Positions 42,641 through 52,179 of a stretch of DNA of 64,000 nt are shown piece by piece. The stretch is from Palsa-892 sp963751615 (lineage in GTDB: Bacteria; Pseudomonadota; Alphaproteobacteria; Rhizobiales; Xanthobacteraceae). A program made the translations under genes and the position numbers. Under the pieces are notes generated by a model that did not search any database, was not told where the DNA came from, and was given only the letters and a program-made list of their open reading frames with translations. The stretch is taken from NCBI GenBank assembly GCA_963751615.1, contig CAVVVG010000006.1, forward strand, positions 1 through 64,000, written 5' to 3'. The stretch's first letter is position 1, and each line of letters begins with the position of its first letter.

Positions 42641-43915
42641 ATGATTAAAGTTAAGAGAAGCAGGGCGTTCGCATTTGCGTGCGGCGTCTTGTTTTTGGGG
42701 GCAGCATTTACTTCGTTCGCGACCGGGACGGCAGCTCAATCGGGCGAGCCGATCAGGATCGGCTACAGCATGGCGCTCACGGGCGGTCTCGCCGGCAACG
42801 GCAAGTCTGCGCTGCTGGCACAAAAGATTTGGGAGGAAGAAGTCAACGCGAAAGGCGGTCTGCTCGGCCGTCCGGTGAAGCTTGTCTATTACGATGATCA
42901 GAGCAATCCGGCGACGGTGCCCGGCATCTACACGAAACTGCTCGACGTCGACAAAGTCGAACTGATTATGGGTGGCTATGCAACCGCCATGCTGGCACCG
43001 GCAATGCCGATCGTGATGCAGAAAAACAAGGTGTTCATCGGTCTCTTGGGGCTCGCCGTGAATACCGAGTTCAATTACCCGAACTATTTCGTCCTGATTC
43101 CGTCAGGACCGAATCCGAAGCCCGCCTTCACCAAAGGCTTCTTCAACGCTGCGATGGCGCAAGATCCGAAGCCGACAACCGTCGCAATCGTAGCCGCGGA
43201 CCAGGAGTTCTCCAGGAACGCGTCGGACGGCGCGCGTGAGAACGCCAAGGCGGCCGGTCTAAAAATTGTCTACGACAAAACTTATCCGCCCTCGACAACC
43301 GATTTTACGCCGATCGTCCGCGCGATTCAGGCGACGAATGCGGATCTCGTTGTCGTCTGCTCCTATCCGCCCGACTCGGTCGGCATGGTGCGCGCCGTCA
43401 ATGAGCTCGGTTATAAGCCGAAGATGATCGGCGGTGCGATGGTCGGCCTGCAGGCAACCGCGATCAAGACACAGCTCGGGGCGCTCTTGAGCGGCTGGGT
43501 CAATTACGACTTCTGGTTGCCGGTGCCGAAGATGCAGTTCCCCGGCGTTGCCGAACTGATGGCGAAATATCAATCGCGCGCACCCGGCGATGGCGTCGAC
43601 GCGCTCGGCTACTATATGGCGCCCTGGGGGTATGCGCAGCTGCAAGTTCTCCAACAAGCCGTCGAGGCGACGAAGAGTCTCGACGACAAAAAGATCGCCG
43701 ATTACATCCGCGCCAACACCTTCAAGACCGTAGTTGGCGATGTGAAATTCGGAGCTGGCGGCGAGTGGGCGCAGTCGCGCGTGCTGCAAACTCAGTTCCA
43801 GAACATCCAGCGCAACGACGTCAGCCAATTCAAGGACATCGCGGCGCAGGTCGTGATTGATCCGGCGGAGTATGCATCTGGCACCGTGATCTACCCCTAC
43901 GAAAAGGCAAAGTAA
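42641..43915 (+). CDS. branched-chain-type ABC transporter substrate-binding protein
   Basis: The 424-residue periplasmic protein has a signal peptide (about 1-33) and the two-lobed type I fold: IRIGYSMALTGGLAGNGKSA, NAKGGLLGRPVKLVYYDDQS, IMGGYATAMLAPAMPIVMQK, FNYPNYFVLIPSGPN, NADLVVVCSYPPDSVGMVRA. It matches the LivK/UrtA/aromatic-compound group, where many members bind aromatic acids or amides instead of leucine. GGGAGGAAA lies before the ATG. The permease and ATPase genes (livHMGF) are convergent just downstream and probably form the same importer. Confidence 0.9.
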   Translation: MIKVKRSRAFAFACGVLFLGAAFTSFATGTAAQSGEPIRIGYSMALTGGLAGNGKSALLAQKIWEEEVNAKGGLLGRPVKLVYYDDQSNPATVPGIYTKLLDVDKVELIMGGYATAMLAPAMPIVMQKNKVFIGLLGLAVNTEFNYPNYFVLIPSGPNPKPAFTKGFFNAAMAQDPKPTTVAIVAADQEFSRNASDGARENAKAAGLKIVYDKTYPPSTTDFTPIVRAIQATNADLVVVCSYPPDSVGMVRAVNELGYKPKMIGGAMVGLQATAIKTQLGALLSGWVNYDFWLPVPKMQFPGVAELMAKYQSRAPGDGVDALGYYMAPWGYAQLQVLQQAVEATKSLDDKKIADYIRANTFKTVVGDVKFGAGGEWAQSRVLQTQFQNIQRNDVSQFKDIAAQVVIDPAEYASGTVIYPYEKAK

Positions 43916-43936
43916 CTTCTGTCCTTCGAAACAAGA

Positions 43937-43970
43937 GCGCCGCGCAAAGAACATCGCGCGGCGCTTTTTT
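43937..43970 (+). terminator. Rho-independent terminator between binding protein and livF
   Basis: GCGCCGCGC / GCGCGGCGC stem with a ten-base loop followed by TTTTTT. It ends the + transcript and may also stop the convergent liv operon. Confidence 0.85.
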
Positions 43971-43980
43971 ATTTCGGAAT

Positions 43981-44712
43981 TTACAGGCCAAGGTAAAATT
44001 TTCGGATCAAGTCGTTGTTATTTAACTCGTCCGCCGAGCGGCCTTCAAAGGCAATTTTGCCGTGAACGATGACATAGCCGCGGTCGGCAATCTTGAGCGC
44101 CTGGGGGAAGTTCTGCTCCGCCATCAGCACAGTGAGCTGGTATCGATCCTTCAGCTCCTTGATCTTTTCGATCGTGCGGCTGACCAGAATGGGGGCGAGC
44201 CCCACCGAAGGCTCGTCGACTAACAAAATCTTCGGATCCAGCATTAACGCGCGCGCGAGCGCCAGCATCTGCTGTTCGCCACCACTCATGCTGCCCGCAA
44301 GTTGCGTGCGGCGTTCGGCGAGGCGCGGAAAGGCCTCGAAACAGAAATTGAGATTCGCTTTGATTCTCGCGCGAGCCGAGGGACGAAACGCGCCCAACAA
44401 TAGGTTTTCCTCGACGCTGAGGCGGGGAAACAAACGGCGGCCTTCCGGCACGAGCGCGATGCCAAGATCGACGATTTGCTCGGTGGTCCGGTCGACAAGG
44501 TCGTGTTTCTGTCCATCGATTTTTACAATAATCCTACCCGCGCTCGGACGAACGATGCCCATAATGCATTTCATGAGCGTGCTCTTACCGTTGCCATTGG
44601 TTCCGAGCAGCACGACCGTCTCGCCCGCACCCACGGTAAGCGACACATTCTCGAGCACGCGCACGGCACCGTATGCCGCGTGCACATTCTCGAAATGAAT
44701 ACTACTGGCCAA
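43981..44712 (-). CDS. livF: branched-chain-type ABC transporter ATPase LivF
   Basis: The 243-residue ATPase has Walker A (LLGTNGNGKST), the LSxGG-type signature MSGGEQQMLALARAL, Walker B (ILLVDEPSVGL) and MAEQNFPQALKIADRGYVIV, typical of LivF. It starts with TTG at 44710-44712 inside the end of livG (11-base overlap); no ATG is nearby. With LivG it drives import through LivH/LivM. Confidence 0.9.
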   Translation of the reverse strand: MASSIHFENVHAAYGAVRVLENVSLTVGAGETVVLLGTNGNGKSTLMKCIMGIVRPSAGRIIVKIDGQKHDLVDRTTEQIVDLGIALVPEGRRLFPRLSVEENLLLGAFRPSARARIKANLNFCFEAFPRLAERRTQLAGSMSGGEQQMLALARALMLDPKILLVDEPSVGLAPILVSRTIEKIKELKDRYQLTVLMAEQNFPQALKIADRGYVIVHGKIAFEGRSADELNNNDLIRKFYLGL

Positions 44713-45436
44713 GGTAGGCCCTTTCCACTTCAGGATCGCTAATCACTTCTTGCGGCGTTCCATCGGCGATTTTTTTTCCTGATACCAGAACGACTACGCG
44801 CTGCGAAAAACTCATTACTGCTCTCATAATGTGTTCGATCAAAATAATCGTGATGCCGCGTTCACTTAGCCGAACCAATAGCGCCAGAATATCATCGACC
44901 TCTGAGTGAGATAGGCCTGCCATCGCCTCGTCGGCGATCAATAATTTGGGCTCCGCCGCCATGGCGCGGGCGAGTTCAAGCTTCCGCATCTCCACCATAC
45001 TGAGATCGCCGGGCAGTCGCTTCGCTTTATCGGCAAGGCCGACGAGATGCAAAAACTCTGCACAGTGATTTTCGATGTCCTGCGGCGAGATTCGTTTGCC
45101 CTCGCGCGCATGTACCGTATAGAGAAGCGGCACCCGCAGATTGTCGGCTATCGAAAGGCTCATAAACGGGCGCGGCAATTGAAAGCTACGCGCAAGGCCA
45201 AGACGCGTCCGCTGATGCGCAAGCAGCCCATTGATTGACCTTCCATCGAACATGACGGAGCCGGTTTCGTTATGCAACGTGCCGCAGATGCAATTCACCA
45301 GCGTACTCTTTCCCGAACCGTTCGGGCCGATGAGCCCGAGCCGCTCTCCCTGCTTCACGTTCAAATCAATTCCGTCGAGCGCAACGAAACCGCCGAAACG
45401 TTTGGAGAGTCCAGAGATTTCAAGCAGCGCGGGCAT
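44702..45436 (-). CDS. livG: branched-chain-type ABC transporter ATPase LivG
   Basis: The 244-residue ATPase has Walker A (GLIGPNGSGKST near 34), ARSFQLPRPFMSLSIADNLR with the Q-loop, the signature LSMVEMRKLELARAM, Walker B (LLIADEAMAGL) and LIEHIMRAVMSFSQRVVVL with the LivG-type IEH. The signature LSMVEMRK is slightly changed from LSYGxQR. It overlaps livM by one base (TAATG) and livF by 11 bases, so the operon is translationally coupled. Confidence 0.9.
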   Translation of the reverse strand: MPALLEISGLSKRFGGFVALDGIDLNVKQGERLGLIGPNGSGKSTLVNCICGTLHNETGSVMFDGRSINGLLAHQRTRLGLARSFQLPRPFMSLSIADNLRVPLLYTVHAREGKRISPQDIENHCAEFLHLVGLADKAKRLPGDLSMVEMRKLELARAMAAEPKLLIADEAMAGLSHSEVDDILALLVRLSERGITIILIEHIMRAVMSFSQRVVVLVSGKKIADGTPQEVISDPEVERAYLGQ

Positions 45437-46380
45437 TACCGTTTCCTCGCGCGTAGGCGGTCCTGTACAAAGCCGATGATCCCTTTCGGTGCGATGATAA
45501 CAAAGGAGACGAGAAGGATTCCAACGATCAATAAATTCACGGCTGACGAAATAGTCACCGTCGCCACTTGCTGAATCGTTCCTAAAAGGATCGCGCCGAT
45601 AAGTGGACCGACCCAGCTCGTAGTACCGCCGATCATCGGCATTGCGATGGAATTCACCGCATAAGCGAGGCCGAAGGCCGACGACGGATCGAGATAGCCG
45701 ATGTAATAAGGATAAGGCGCGCCGGCCATGCCCATTAGTGCACCCGAAAGCGTCGTGGCAATCAGTTTAAGCTGCAGAGTTGGAACGCCCGATGCCTCGG
45801 CAGCAACTTCGTCATCCCGAATGGTGGCAAAGCCATAGCCAAGTTGCGAGTGCTCGATGATGCGCGCTGTGGTGAGCGCGACGACCGCAAGCGCCAACAT
45901 GATCAGGAACAGATATTCGATGTAGTTGCCGATCAGTGGAGCCGTTGCTGGCCGAATTATATATGCACCGCGCGAGCCGCCAACAAAATCCCAATTCACG
46001 ACGAGCGTCTGCAAAACAACCGCGAGTGCCAATGTAGCAATCGAAAAAAATGCTCCACGCAGGCGGAGCGTAAGATAACCCATCCCGAGACCTACAATGC
46101 CAGAAACGATGCCGCCGATCACCATGAGAAGCGGAATCGGCAACGGATGAGTTTTATGGATAAAAACGGTGCTATAGGCGCCGAGCGCAAAAAATGCCGC
46201 CGTACCGAAATTCACATAGCCGGTATAACCGCCGAGGATATTCCATGCGGTCGCGAGCACGATGAATTGTAAAATGACGTAGCCCGCGAAAAACATGTAA
46301 TCGTTCTGCACGAATCGCGCGCCGAAAAAGACGGCGGCTCCGACCAGTGTCGCAATGAGGAAAAAAACGGGCGAACGCAA
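45436..46380 (-). CDS. livM: branched-chain-type ABC transporter permease LivM
   Basis: The 314-residue inner-membrane protein has about nine hydrophobic segments and the LivM signature GYTGYVNFGTAAFFALGAYS, then GMGYLTLRLRGAFFSIATLA, and SGALMGMAGAPYPYYIGYLD. It starts with TTG at 46378-46380 (GGAAGG upstream), three bases after livH stops. It forms the channel together with LivH. Confidence 0.88.
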   Translation of the reverse strand: MRSPVFFLIATLVGAAVFFGARFVQNDYMFFAGYVILQFIVLATAWNILGGYTGYVNFGTAAFFALGAYSTVFIHKTHPLPIPLLMVIGGIVSGIVGLGMGYLTLRLRGAFFSIATLALAVVLQTLVVNWDFVGGSRGAYIIRPATAPLIGNYIEYLFLIMLALAVVALTTARIIEHSQLGYGFATIRDDEVAAEASGVPTLQLKLIATTLSGALMGMAGAPYPYYIGYLDPSSAFGLAYAVNSIAMPMIGGTTSWVGPLIGAILLGTIQQVATVTISSAVNLLIVGILLVSFVIIAPKGIIGFVQDRLRARKR

Positions 46381-46383
46381 AAG

Positions 46384-47259
46384 TTACCTTCCCAAAAGAC
46401 CAGCAGGTCTGAACGCAAGCGTGAGCAAGAGAAGCCCGAAAGCAACAGCGGGAGACCAGGACGGTCCATAAAAAGTGGAAGTAATACTCTCGACGATCCC
46501 AAGCAGCACGGCACCGATCAGCGCACCGGGCAAACTCCCGAGCCCGCCGAGAACGCAGATCGCGAAGATGCGGCCGATATATTCACGGCCAATCGAGGGC
46601 TCGACCGGTTGGATAATGATGAGGCAGGCACCGGCGATCGAGCAGGTTGCAATTGAGATCGCAAAGGCAATTCGTTTGATGCGAACGGGATCGGCAGCCA
46701 TCAGCTGAAGTGCAAGCTGATCCTGTGACACCGCCATAATCGCCCGGCCAATGAAGGTCTTTGTGAGAAAGAGCTGAAGGCCGGCAAAAACGATAAGGGA
46801 AACGAGACACGGCACCAGTAGACGAAGCGGCAGATCGACCATACCGAAATGCAAGGTGGGCCCGATGTAGCCGGCTTCAACGTAACGGAAGTCAACGCCA
46901 AAGATCAAAATCAGCGCAACCTCAGTGATAAAGAGAAGGCCGAAGAAAAATGCGAGACCACGCAAAGCGTCCTGGCCGCGTTTCTCGAACGAGACGTGGT
47001 AGACCTGATACAAAAATGCGCCGAGGGCATAAAAAGCCGGCAGCGCAATAATACTGACGACAATCGGATCGATACCCAGCCGCTGATTGGCAATATAGGC
47101 GATGTAGGAACCGAGAATAATGAAGCCCGGATGGGCGATGTTGACGATGTCGAGGATACCGAACGAGATCGAAACACCGACCGTAACGGCGGCGTAAAAA
47201 GCTCCGAGCAAAACGCCTGTGACCAAAGCGCCGATCAATAAATCGAACGGGATATGCAC
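46384..47259 (-). CDS. livH: branched-chain-type ABC transporter permease LivH
   Basis: The 291-residue permease has about eight hydrophobic segments and LivH motifs: GVSISFGILDIVNIAHPGFI, IGRAIMAVSQDQLALQLMAA (the cytoplasmic EAA-like loop), and GRIFAICVLGGLGSLPGALI. It is the first gene of livHMGF on the minus strand, ATG at 47257-47259. Confidence 0.9.
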   Translation of the reverse strand: MHIPFDLLIGALVTGVLLGAFYAAVTVGVSISFGILDIVNIAHPGFIILGSYIAYIANQRLGIDPIVVSIIALPAFYALGAFLYQVYHVSFEKRGQDALRGLAFFFGLLFITEVALILIFGVDFRYVEAGYIGPTLHFGMVDLPLRLLVPCLVSLIVFAGLQLFLTKTFIGRAIMAVSQDQLALQLMAADPVRIKRIAFAISIATCSIAGACLIIIQPVEPSIGREYIGRIFAICVLGGLGSLPGALIGAVLLGIVESITSTFYGPSWSPAVAFGLLLLTLAFRPAGLLGR

Positions 47260-47349
47260 GCTTTACTCCCCCAGCGCCGCTTGCGTTATTCTTTTGCAAT
47301 CCAATCAGCAGTCTTTCAAACCTAATTAGCGGGAAAGACGTCTGCTTGG

Positions 47350-47781
47350 CTAGCCCATGCGCACCTTGTCTGGGATCGGAAGCGGTTTGTTGGCGCTACC
47401 CAGGAACTCCACGGTGGTGAAAATCAACTCAGCATTGCCGATATTTTCCAAGTCGTGGATCTTGCACTCGCCCGGGCCATAGGTTTCATGGCGGGTTTCC
47501 CCCGCATAGTAATCGGTTTCGACAGTCGATCCGTCCTGCTGGTGCGAGCGCGCCCGTCCGGGCGTAATCGCAGTCCAGAAATAATCGAGCACGTGACGGT
47601 GGAAGCCAATCCGTTCGCCTGGCTTCAATCGGATGTCCCACACGCGCACGCGATCATTTTCAGATAGAAGGCGCATTCCGACGCAGCCATTCTGCTGATT
47701 TCGTCGAAATTCATCGGTTGCCCATTGCGGCCAGGCCGCTTCCGAGCGCACTGCAGCCTTTTCTTTCATCGATAGCGCCAT
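47350..47781 (-). CDS. cupin-domain protein
   Basis: The 143-residue protein has a single cupin: VWDIRLKPGERIGFHRHVLD (motif 1 with two His), ETDYYAGETRHETYGPGECK and IHDLENIGNAELIFTTVEFL (motif 2 with His). The start at 47779-47781 follows GGAGG. Small cupins in catabolic clusters may be dioxygenases, isomerases or ligand sensors; nothing here decides. It precedes the liv operon on the same strand by 90 bp and could be its first gene. Confidence 0.85.
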   Translation of the reverse strand: MALSMKEKAAVRSEAAWPQWATDEFRRNQQNGCVGMRLLSENDRVRVWDIRLKPGERIGFHRHVLDYFWTAITPGRARSHQQDGSTVETDYYAGETRHETYGPGECKIHDLENIGNAELIFTTVEFLGSANKPLPIPDKVRMG

Positions 47782-47846
47782 CGCCTTCCTCCCAGGTCTG
47801 CGAACAAGGTTATACTAAGCCTTAAAGGAATAGTGAGGAAGGCGGC

Positions 47847-49067
47847 GTGAGAAATAAAGACCCGCACGCGTTAATTATTGGCGGATCGATCAGTGGTCTA
47901 TTCGCAGCGCTTTTGCTGCGGCGAGAAGGTTGGGGAGTGGAGGTTTTCGAACGCTCACATCTGGAGCTAACCGGCCGCGGCGCGGGGATCGTGACGCATG
48001 CCGAGCTTCGAAATGCGCTTGCTGCGGCAGGGGTCGATCCAAATGATAATCTCGGTGTCGAGGTCAATCGACGCCGTATGATCGATCGCGAAGGACGCAT
48101 CACGCTTGAAAGTGAGTGTCCACAAATCCTCACTTCATGGGATCGCATGTTTCGGATTCTAAAAAATGCGCTGCCGCCAGAAAGTTATTCTTTGGCGAAA
48201 GAGTTCGAGCATTGCGAAAAGCAGGATAGAAAACTGATCGTACATTTCGCGGACGGCTGCACAAAAGAAGGCGATTTATTGATCGGCGCGGATGGAATTC
48301 GCTCAAACGTGCGTTCACAATATCTTCCCGACGCGAAACCTGCCTATGCCGGCTACGTCGCTTGGCGTGGCCTAGTTGCCGAAAGAGAAATCAGTGCCCG
48401 CACGCATGCAGATTTATTCGCATATTTTTCATTCTGCCTGCCGAATGGAGAGCAGATGCTCGGTTACCCCGTGGCGGGCGCAAACAATGAGGTGAACGCT
48501 GGCGAGCGTAGTTACAACTGGGTCTGGTACCGACCGGCAGACGGAGCGATGCTTGATAAGTTATTGACTGATGAAAACGGCACGCGTCATAAATTCTCAA
48601 TTCCTCCACCTTTGGTGAGAAAACAAGCAGTTCAAGAACTGCGCGCAACCGCACGTCGCGTGCTCGCTCCGCAATTTCAAGAGCTGATTTCGCTGACGCC
48701 GCAACCTTTCTTGCAACCAATTTACGATCTGGAATCATCAAGAATTGCCTTCGGCCGCGCTGCGTTGATTGGAGATGCTGCATTCGTGGCCCGCCCGCAT
48801 GTTGGCGCAGGGGTCACGAAAGCGGCTGCCGATGCAGTGGCACTAGCCGCCGCATTGCAGGCCTGTGCCAATATAGAGACGGCGCTGAGAAATTATGAAC
48901 GTGCGCGTATTAGAATTGGCCGGCGCATCTTTGAACGTGGACGAAATCTTGGGGCCTATATGCAACCAAACCTGCGAACCGCAACGGCGCAGGCTCTAGC
49001 CGAATGCAATCGATCGCCTGAAGCAGTCATGCGGGAAACGGCCATGATTGACTTCCTTGATATGTGA
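47847..49067 (+). CDS. FAD-dependent monooxygenase (2,6-dihydroxypyridine 3-monooxygenase-like)
   Basis: The 406-residue flavoprotein hydroxylase starts with GTG at 47847 (GAGGAAGG upstream). It has the FAD fingerprint IIGGSISGLFAALLLRREGW (from residue 10), GRGAGIVTHAELRNAL, DGIRSNVRSQYLP (DG motif), YAGYVAWRGLVAE and GDAAFVARPHVGAGVTKAAA (second FAD motif). GGSISG, AWRGL and ARPHVGAG resemble DHPH of nicotine degradation more than salicylate hydroxylases, by memory. It would hydroxylate an aromatic or pyridine ring with NADH and O2. Divergent from the cupin gene. Confidence 0.87.
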   Translation: MRNKDPHALIIGGSISGLFAALLLRREGWGVEVFERSHLELTGRGAGIVTHAELRNALAAAGVDPNDNLGVEVNRRRMIDREGRITLESECPQILTSWDRMFRILKNALPPESYSLAKEFEHCEKQDRKLIVHFADGCTKEGDLLIGADGIRSNVRSQYLPDAKPAYAGYVAWRGLVAEREISARTHADLFAYFSFCLPNGEQMLGYPVAGANNEVNAGERSYNWVWYRPADGAMLDKLLTDENGTRHKFSIPPPLVRKQAVQELRATARRVLAPQFQELISLTPQPFLQPIYDLESSRIAFGRAALIGDAAFVARPHVGAGVTKAAADAVALAAALQACANIETALRNYERARIRIGRRIFERGRNLGAYMQPNLRTATAQALAECNRSPEAVMRETAMIDFLDM

Positions 49068-49073
49068 GCTGGC

Positions 49074-49964
49074 TTAACCGCGCTGCAATCCCGCCATCGT
49101 TTCCAATGTACTGCATACGCTCGCGGTGTCTTCGTCGCCGCGACCTTCGGCGAGAGCCTTTTCGTAAATGGGCAGGGTGGCGTCAAAGGTCGGCGTTGGG
49201 CAACCGAGTTCGCGGGCAAATGCGTTGATAACCTGAACGTCCTTTTGCCAGGTGGAAATTCGCATAGTGGCTTCACGATAATTGTTCTTGACCATCATTG
49301 GACCGCGCAATTCGAAAATGCGGGAATTCCCCGCACCGGCAGAAATCACCTCTTGAATTTGCTGAGGATCGAGCCCCGCTTTCATACCAAGGACGAAGGC
49401 TTCAGCTGTTGCGACATTGTGGATCGATACCAAAAGGTTCGCGACATACTTCATCCGGCTTCCGTTTCCAAAAATACCGAGATCGTAAGTTGCACGCGAG
49501 AAATCCGCGAATAAGGGGCGTAGTGCCTTGATGCTGGCAGGATCGCCGCTGGCGTAGATCACGAGGTCTTTGGTTTTGGCCTGCGCGCCGGTGCCACTGA
49601 CGGGACAATCGAGCGCGATATGCCCGGCCTTCGAAAGAATCCTTTCCGCGGTGAGCTTATCCTCCAGCGCAAAGGTACTCGCCTCGACGACGCGCAGAGT
49701 CCTTGACTTCGAAGAGGCGAGGTCCTTGGCAATATCGTGTAAAGCCGCCGGCTTTGGGAGGCTCGTGATGATCGTCGGGACGGATTGCGCAACATCGGCA
49801 GGGTCCGCTGCGATTTGAATACCCGCAGCCGAAACATCATCGCACCGTGATTTATCGATGTCGTAACCGGTGACCTGCCATCCGGCGGCGGCAAGATTCC
49901 GTGCGAACGCACCGCCCATAATGCCGAGACCAATGACACCGACTTTTCCTTTATCCGAATTCAT
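49074..49964 (-). CDS. 3-hydroxyisobutyrate-dehydrogenase-family protein
   Basis: The 296-residue beta-hydroxyacid dehydrogenase has GVIGLGIMGGAFARNLAAAG (NAD motif), VEASTFALEDK (in place of DxSTxxP), DCPVSGTGAQAKTKDLVIYA (substrate loop) and GNGSRMKYVANLLVSIHNVA with the catalytic Lys. The STFAL motif is unusual: the common Pro is missing. It oxidises a 3-hydroxy acid or reduces a semialdehyde with NAD(P). Convergent with the FAD monooxygenase (6 bp between stops) and likely part of the same pathway. Confidence 0.88.
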   Translation of the reverse strand: MNSDKGKVGVIGLGIMGGAFARNLAAAGWQVTGYDIDKSRCDDVSAAGIQIAADPADVAQSVPTIITSLPKPAALHDIAKDLASSKSRTLRVVEASTFALEDKLTAERILSKAGHIALDCPVSGTGAQAKTKDLVIYASGDPASIKALRPLFADFSRATYDLGIFGNGSRMKYVANLLVSIHNVATAEAFVLGMKAGLDPQQIQEVISAGAGNSRIFELRGPMMVKNNYREATMRISTWQKDVQVINAFARELGCPTPTFDATLPIYEKALAEGRGDEDTASVCSTLETMAGLQRG

Positions 49965-50233
49965 TGTGAAAATCTCCTCTGATCATTTGAACGGTTTGCG
50001 GGCACCTTTCGGCAACGGAATCTCCAAGGCTCTGATCGTCAGTGAAATTAAGCCGTAATAACCAAGAAATCCGACCAGCTCGACGAAGGTTTCCCTCAAT
50101 CGGAGTTATTTCGTTCACACCGCGCTGAACACATATCGTGCCGAGGAGGGGAGATTTCCGCATACGATCGCGGCGCTCGATGCGCCATTTCGCTCTGTCA
50201 CCTCCGGTAGCAAATAGCAAAAAATTCCAGAGA

Positions 50234-51187
50234 TTACTTTATGGCTTGAGGATTGATCGGCGAACCAGTCCCACCGGTGATGATCAGCGGCGGGCCGCAG
50301 AAGAAAAATTCGTAGATCTTGTCCTTGGCGCAATCCTCCGCGAGTTCCTTCAAATAGAAAATTTCGCCCATGCACAGACCCATCGCCGGAATGACGACCC
50401 AGTGCCATGGCTGGTTTGCTTCGGTGGTCTCGTTCGGCCGCACCTCGACGCCCCAGGTGTCGGAGCAGATCGCCGCGATCTGCTTGTCTTGGCACCAATA
50501 GCAATTCTCAAATTTCACGCCGGGTGCATCGCCGCCGGCATAGCCGCCCCATTTTTTCTCCTTGAGGCAGCGTTCAATTTGTCCTGTCCGGATAATAACG
50601 AAATCACCCTTGCGGATTTCGACCATCTGCTCCTTCGCGCATTTGTCGAGTTCGTCGTTGGAAATGCTTTCGCCGTCTTTTAGCCATTCGACACCGCGAT
50701 GACGCGCGATATCGAGCAGCACACCACGCCCAACCATTTTGTTTTTCGCGTGCTCAATTCCGAGCACGCTTAGGCCCTTTGCGTCGATCAGTTTTGCGTC
50801 ATGGCCGTTATAAGCTTTGTCCTCATAGAAAATGTGCCCGAGCGCGTCCCAATGCGTAGCGCCTTGGACGCACAGGTTGAGCGTGTCATCGGCATAACGG
50901 ATTTTGTTCCAGTCCTGCCGCCCGGCAATCGCATCAGTACCGGTCGCCAGCATCTGATGGATGGGATTGAAGCGGCCGCCGAACAGTCCTGTCTGTGGCC
51001 CGTTGCTATCGAGCGGAATGCCGAGTGCGAATATGCGCCCAGTTCGGATTAGGCGCGCGGCTTTCACGATGTCGTCGGGCGTCACATGGTTGAGCGTGCC
51101 GATCTGATCGTCTTTGCCCCAGCGGCCCCAGTTTGAAAGTTTTTTCGAAGCCTCCTCGATCGCCTTTCGGCCCACCGTAATGTTCAT
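50234..51187 (-). CDS. cyclase-family hydrolase
   Basis: The 317-residue protein starts at the ATG at 51185-51187 (AAGGAG upstream). It belongs to the kynurenine formamidase/isatin hydrolase-like 'cyclase' family: GTLNHVTPDDIVKAARLI, CVQGATHWDALGHIFYE with the metal motif HxDxxxH, GRGVLLDIARHRGVEWL and GDFVIIRTGQ. Members hydrolyse amide or lactam bonds, often in N-heterocycle breakdown. It lies 20 bp after the BKACE gene, in one operon. Confidence 0.87.
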   Translation of the reverse strand: MNITVGRKAIEEASKKLSNWGRWGKDDQIGTLNHVTPDDIVKAARLIRTGRIFALGIPLDSNGPQTGLFGGRFNPIHQMLATGTDAIAGRQDWNKIRYADDTLNLCVQGATHWDALGHIFYEDKAYNGHDAKLIDAKGLSVLGIEHAKNKMVGRGVLLDIARHRGVEWLKDGESISNDELDKCAKEQMVEIRKGDFVIIRTGQIERCLKEKKWGGYAGGDAPGVKFENCYWCQDKQIAAICSDTWGVEVRPNETTEANQPWHWVVIPAMGLCMGEIFYLKELAEDCAKDKIYEFFFCGPPLIITGGTGSPINPQAIK

Positions 51188-51207
51188 ATTCGTCTCCTTA
51201 GAAAAGT

Positions 51208-52143
51208 TCAAAATGCGACCTTATCGCCGCCTTTAAGTTTCAGAATAGATCGAGCGTCGTCGGGGGAAGCGATTTCAAGGCCGAGACCTTCGATGATCTG
51301 TCGCACCTTTTCCACCTGGGCCGTATTCGACTCGGCGAGCTTTCCCGCACCGATCCAGATCGAATCTTCCAGGCCGACGCGGACGTTACCCCCCATGGCG
51401 GCGGCCAATGCGGCAATCGGCATCTGATTGCGCCCGGCGCCGAGCACGGACCAGAAATAATTTTCCCGGCCGAGCAGCCGGTCGGCGGTACGGCGCATAT
51501 GAATGACATCCTCGGGATGCGGGCCGATGCCACCAAGAATGCCGAATACCGATTGCACGAAAAACGGTGGTTTCACAACGCCGCGTTCGGCGAAATGCGT
51601 GAGCGTATAGAGATGGCCGATATCATAGCATTCGATTTCGAAACGCGTGTCGTTTTCAGCGCAAGTCCGCAGGATATACTCAATATCAGCGAACGTGTTG
51701 CGGAAAATTCGCTCGCGCGAGCCTTCAAGATAAGGTTTTTCCCAATCGTACTTGAACGTCTTGAAGCGATCGAGCATTGGAAATAGTCCGAAATTCATCG
51801 AACCCATGTTGAGCGAAGCGATTTCCGGCTTGAACGTCGCTGCTGGTCGCACACGTTCCTCGATTGTCATCGTAGGTGCACCGCCTGTGGTAATGTTTAC
51901 GACGACATTTGACCGTTGCTTGATAACTTTCAGAAAGGGCGCGAATGCTTCCGGGGATTGGTCTGGCAGACCATTGTTGGGCTTGCGTGCGTGTAAGTGA
52001 ACGACGGCAGCGCCCGCTTCGGCGGCGCCAATCGCGGCGTCAGCGATTTCCGGCGCAGTCACCGGCAGGTGTGGCGACATCGATGGCGTATGAATAGACC
52101 CGGTGACGGCGCAGGTAATGATGACCTTGTTGGCCTTTGCCAT
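51208..52143 (-). CDS. BKACE (DUF849) beta-keto acid cleavage enzyme
   Basis: The 311-residue TIM-barrel zinc enzyme has CAVTGSIHTPSMSPHLPVTA, VVHLHARKPNNGLPD with metal His49 and His51, VVVNITTGGAPTMTIEERVR, and FEIECYDIGHLYTLTHFAER. DUF849 enzymes condense a beta-keto acid with acetyl-CoA and release acetoacetate and a new CoA ester (first shown for 3-keto-5-aminohexanoate). This links ring-cleavage products to CoA metabolism. Intact; likely cotranscribed with the cyclase and the Mo hydroxylase genes. Confidence 0.9.
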   Translation of the reverse strand: MAKANKVIITCAVTGSIHTPSMSPHLPVTAPEIADAAIGAAEAGAAVVHLHARKPNNGLPDQSPEAFAPFLKVIKQRSNVVVNITTGGAPTMTIEERVRPAATFKPEIASLNMGSMNFGLFPMLDRFKTFKYDWEKPYLEGSRERIFRNTFADIEYILRTCAENDTRFEIECYDIGHLYTLTHFAERGVVKPPFFVQSVFGILGGIGPHPEDVIHMRRTADRLLGRENYFWSVLGAGRNQMPIAALAAAMGGNVRVGLEDSIWIGAGKLAESNTAQVEKVRQIIEGLGLEIASPDDARSILKLKGGDKVAF

Positions 52144-52179
52144 TAGCCTCTCCTTAAACGGGCTCAGTCGCCTTGCTGA

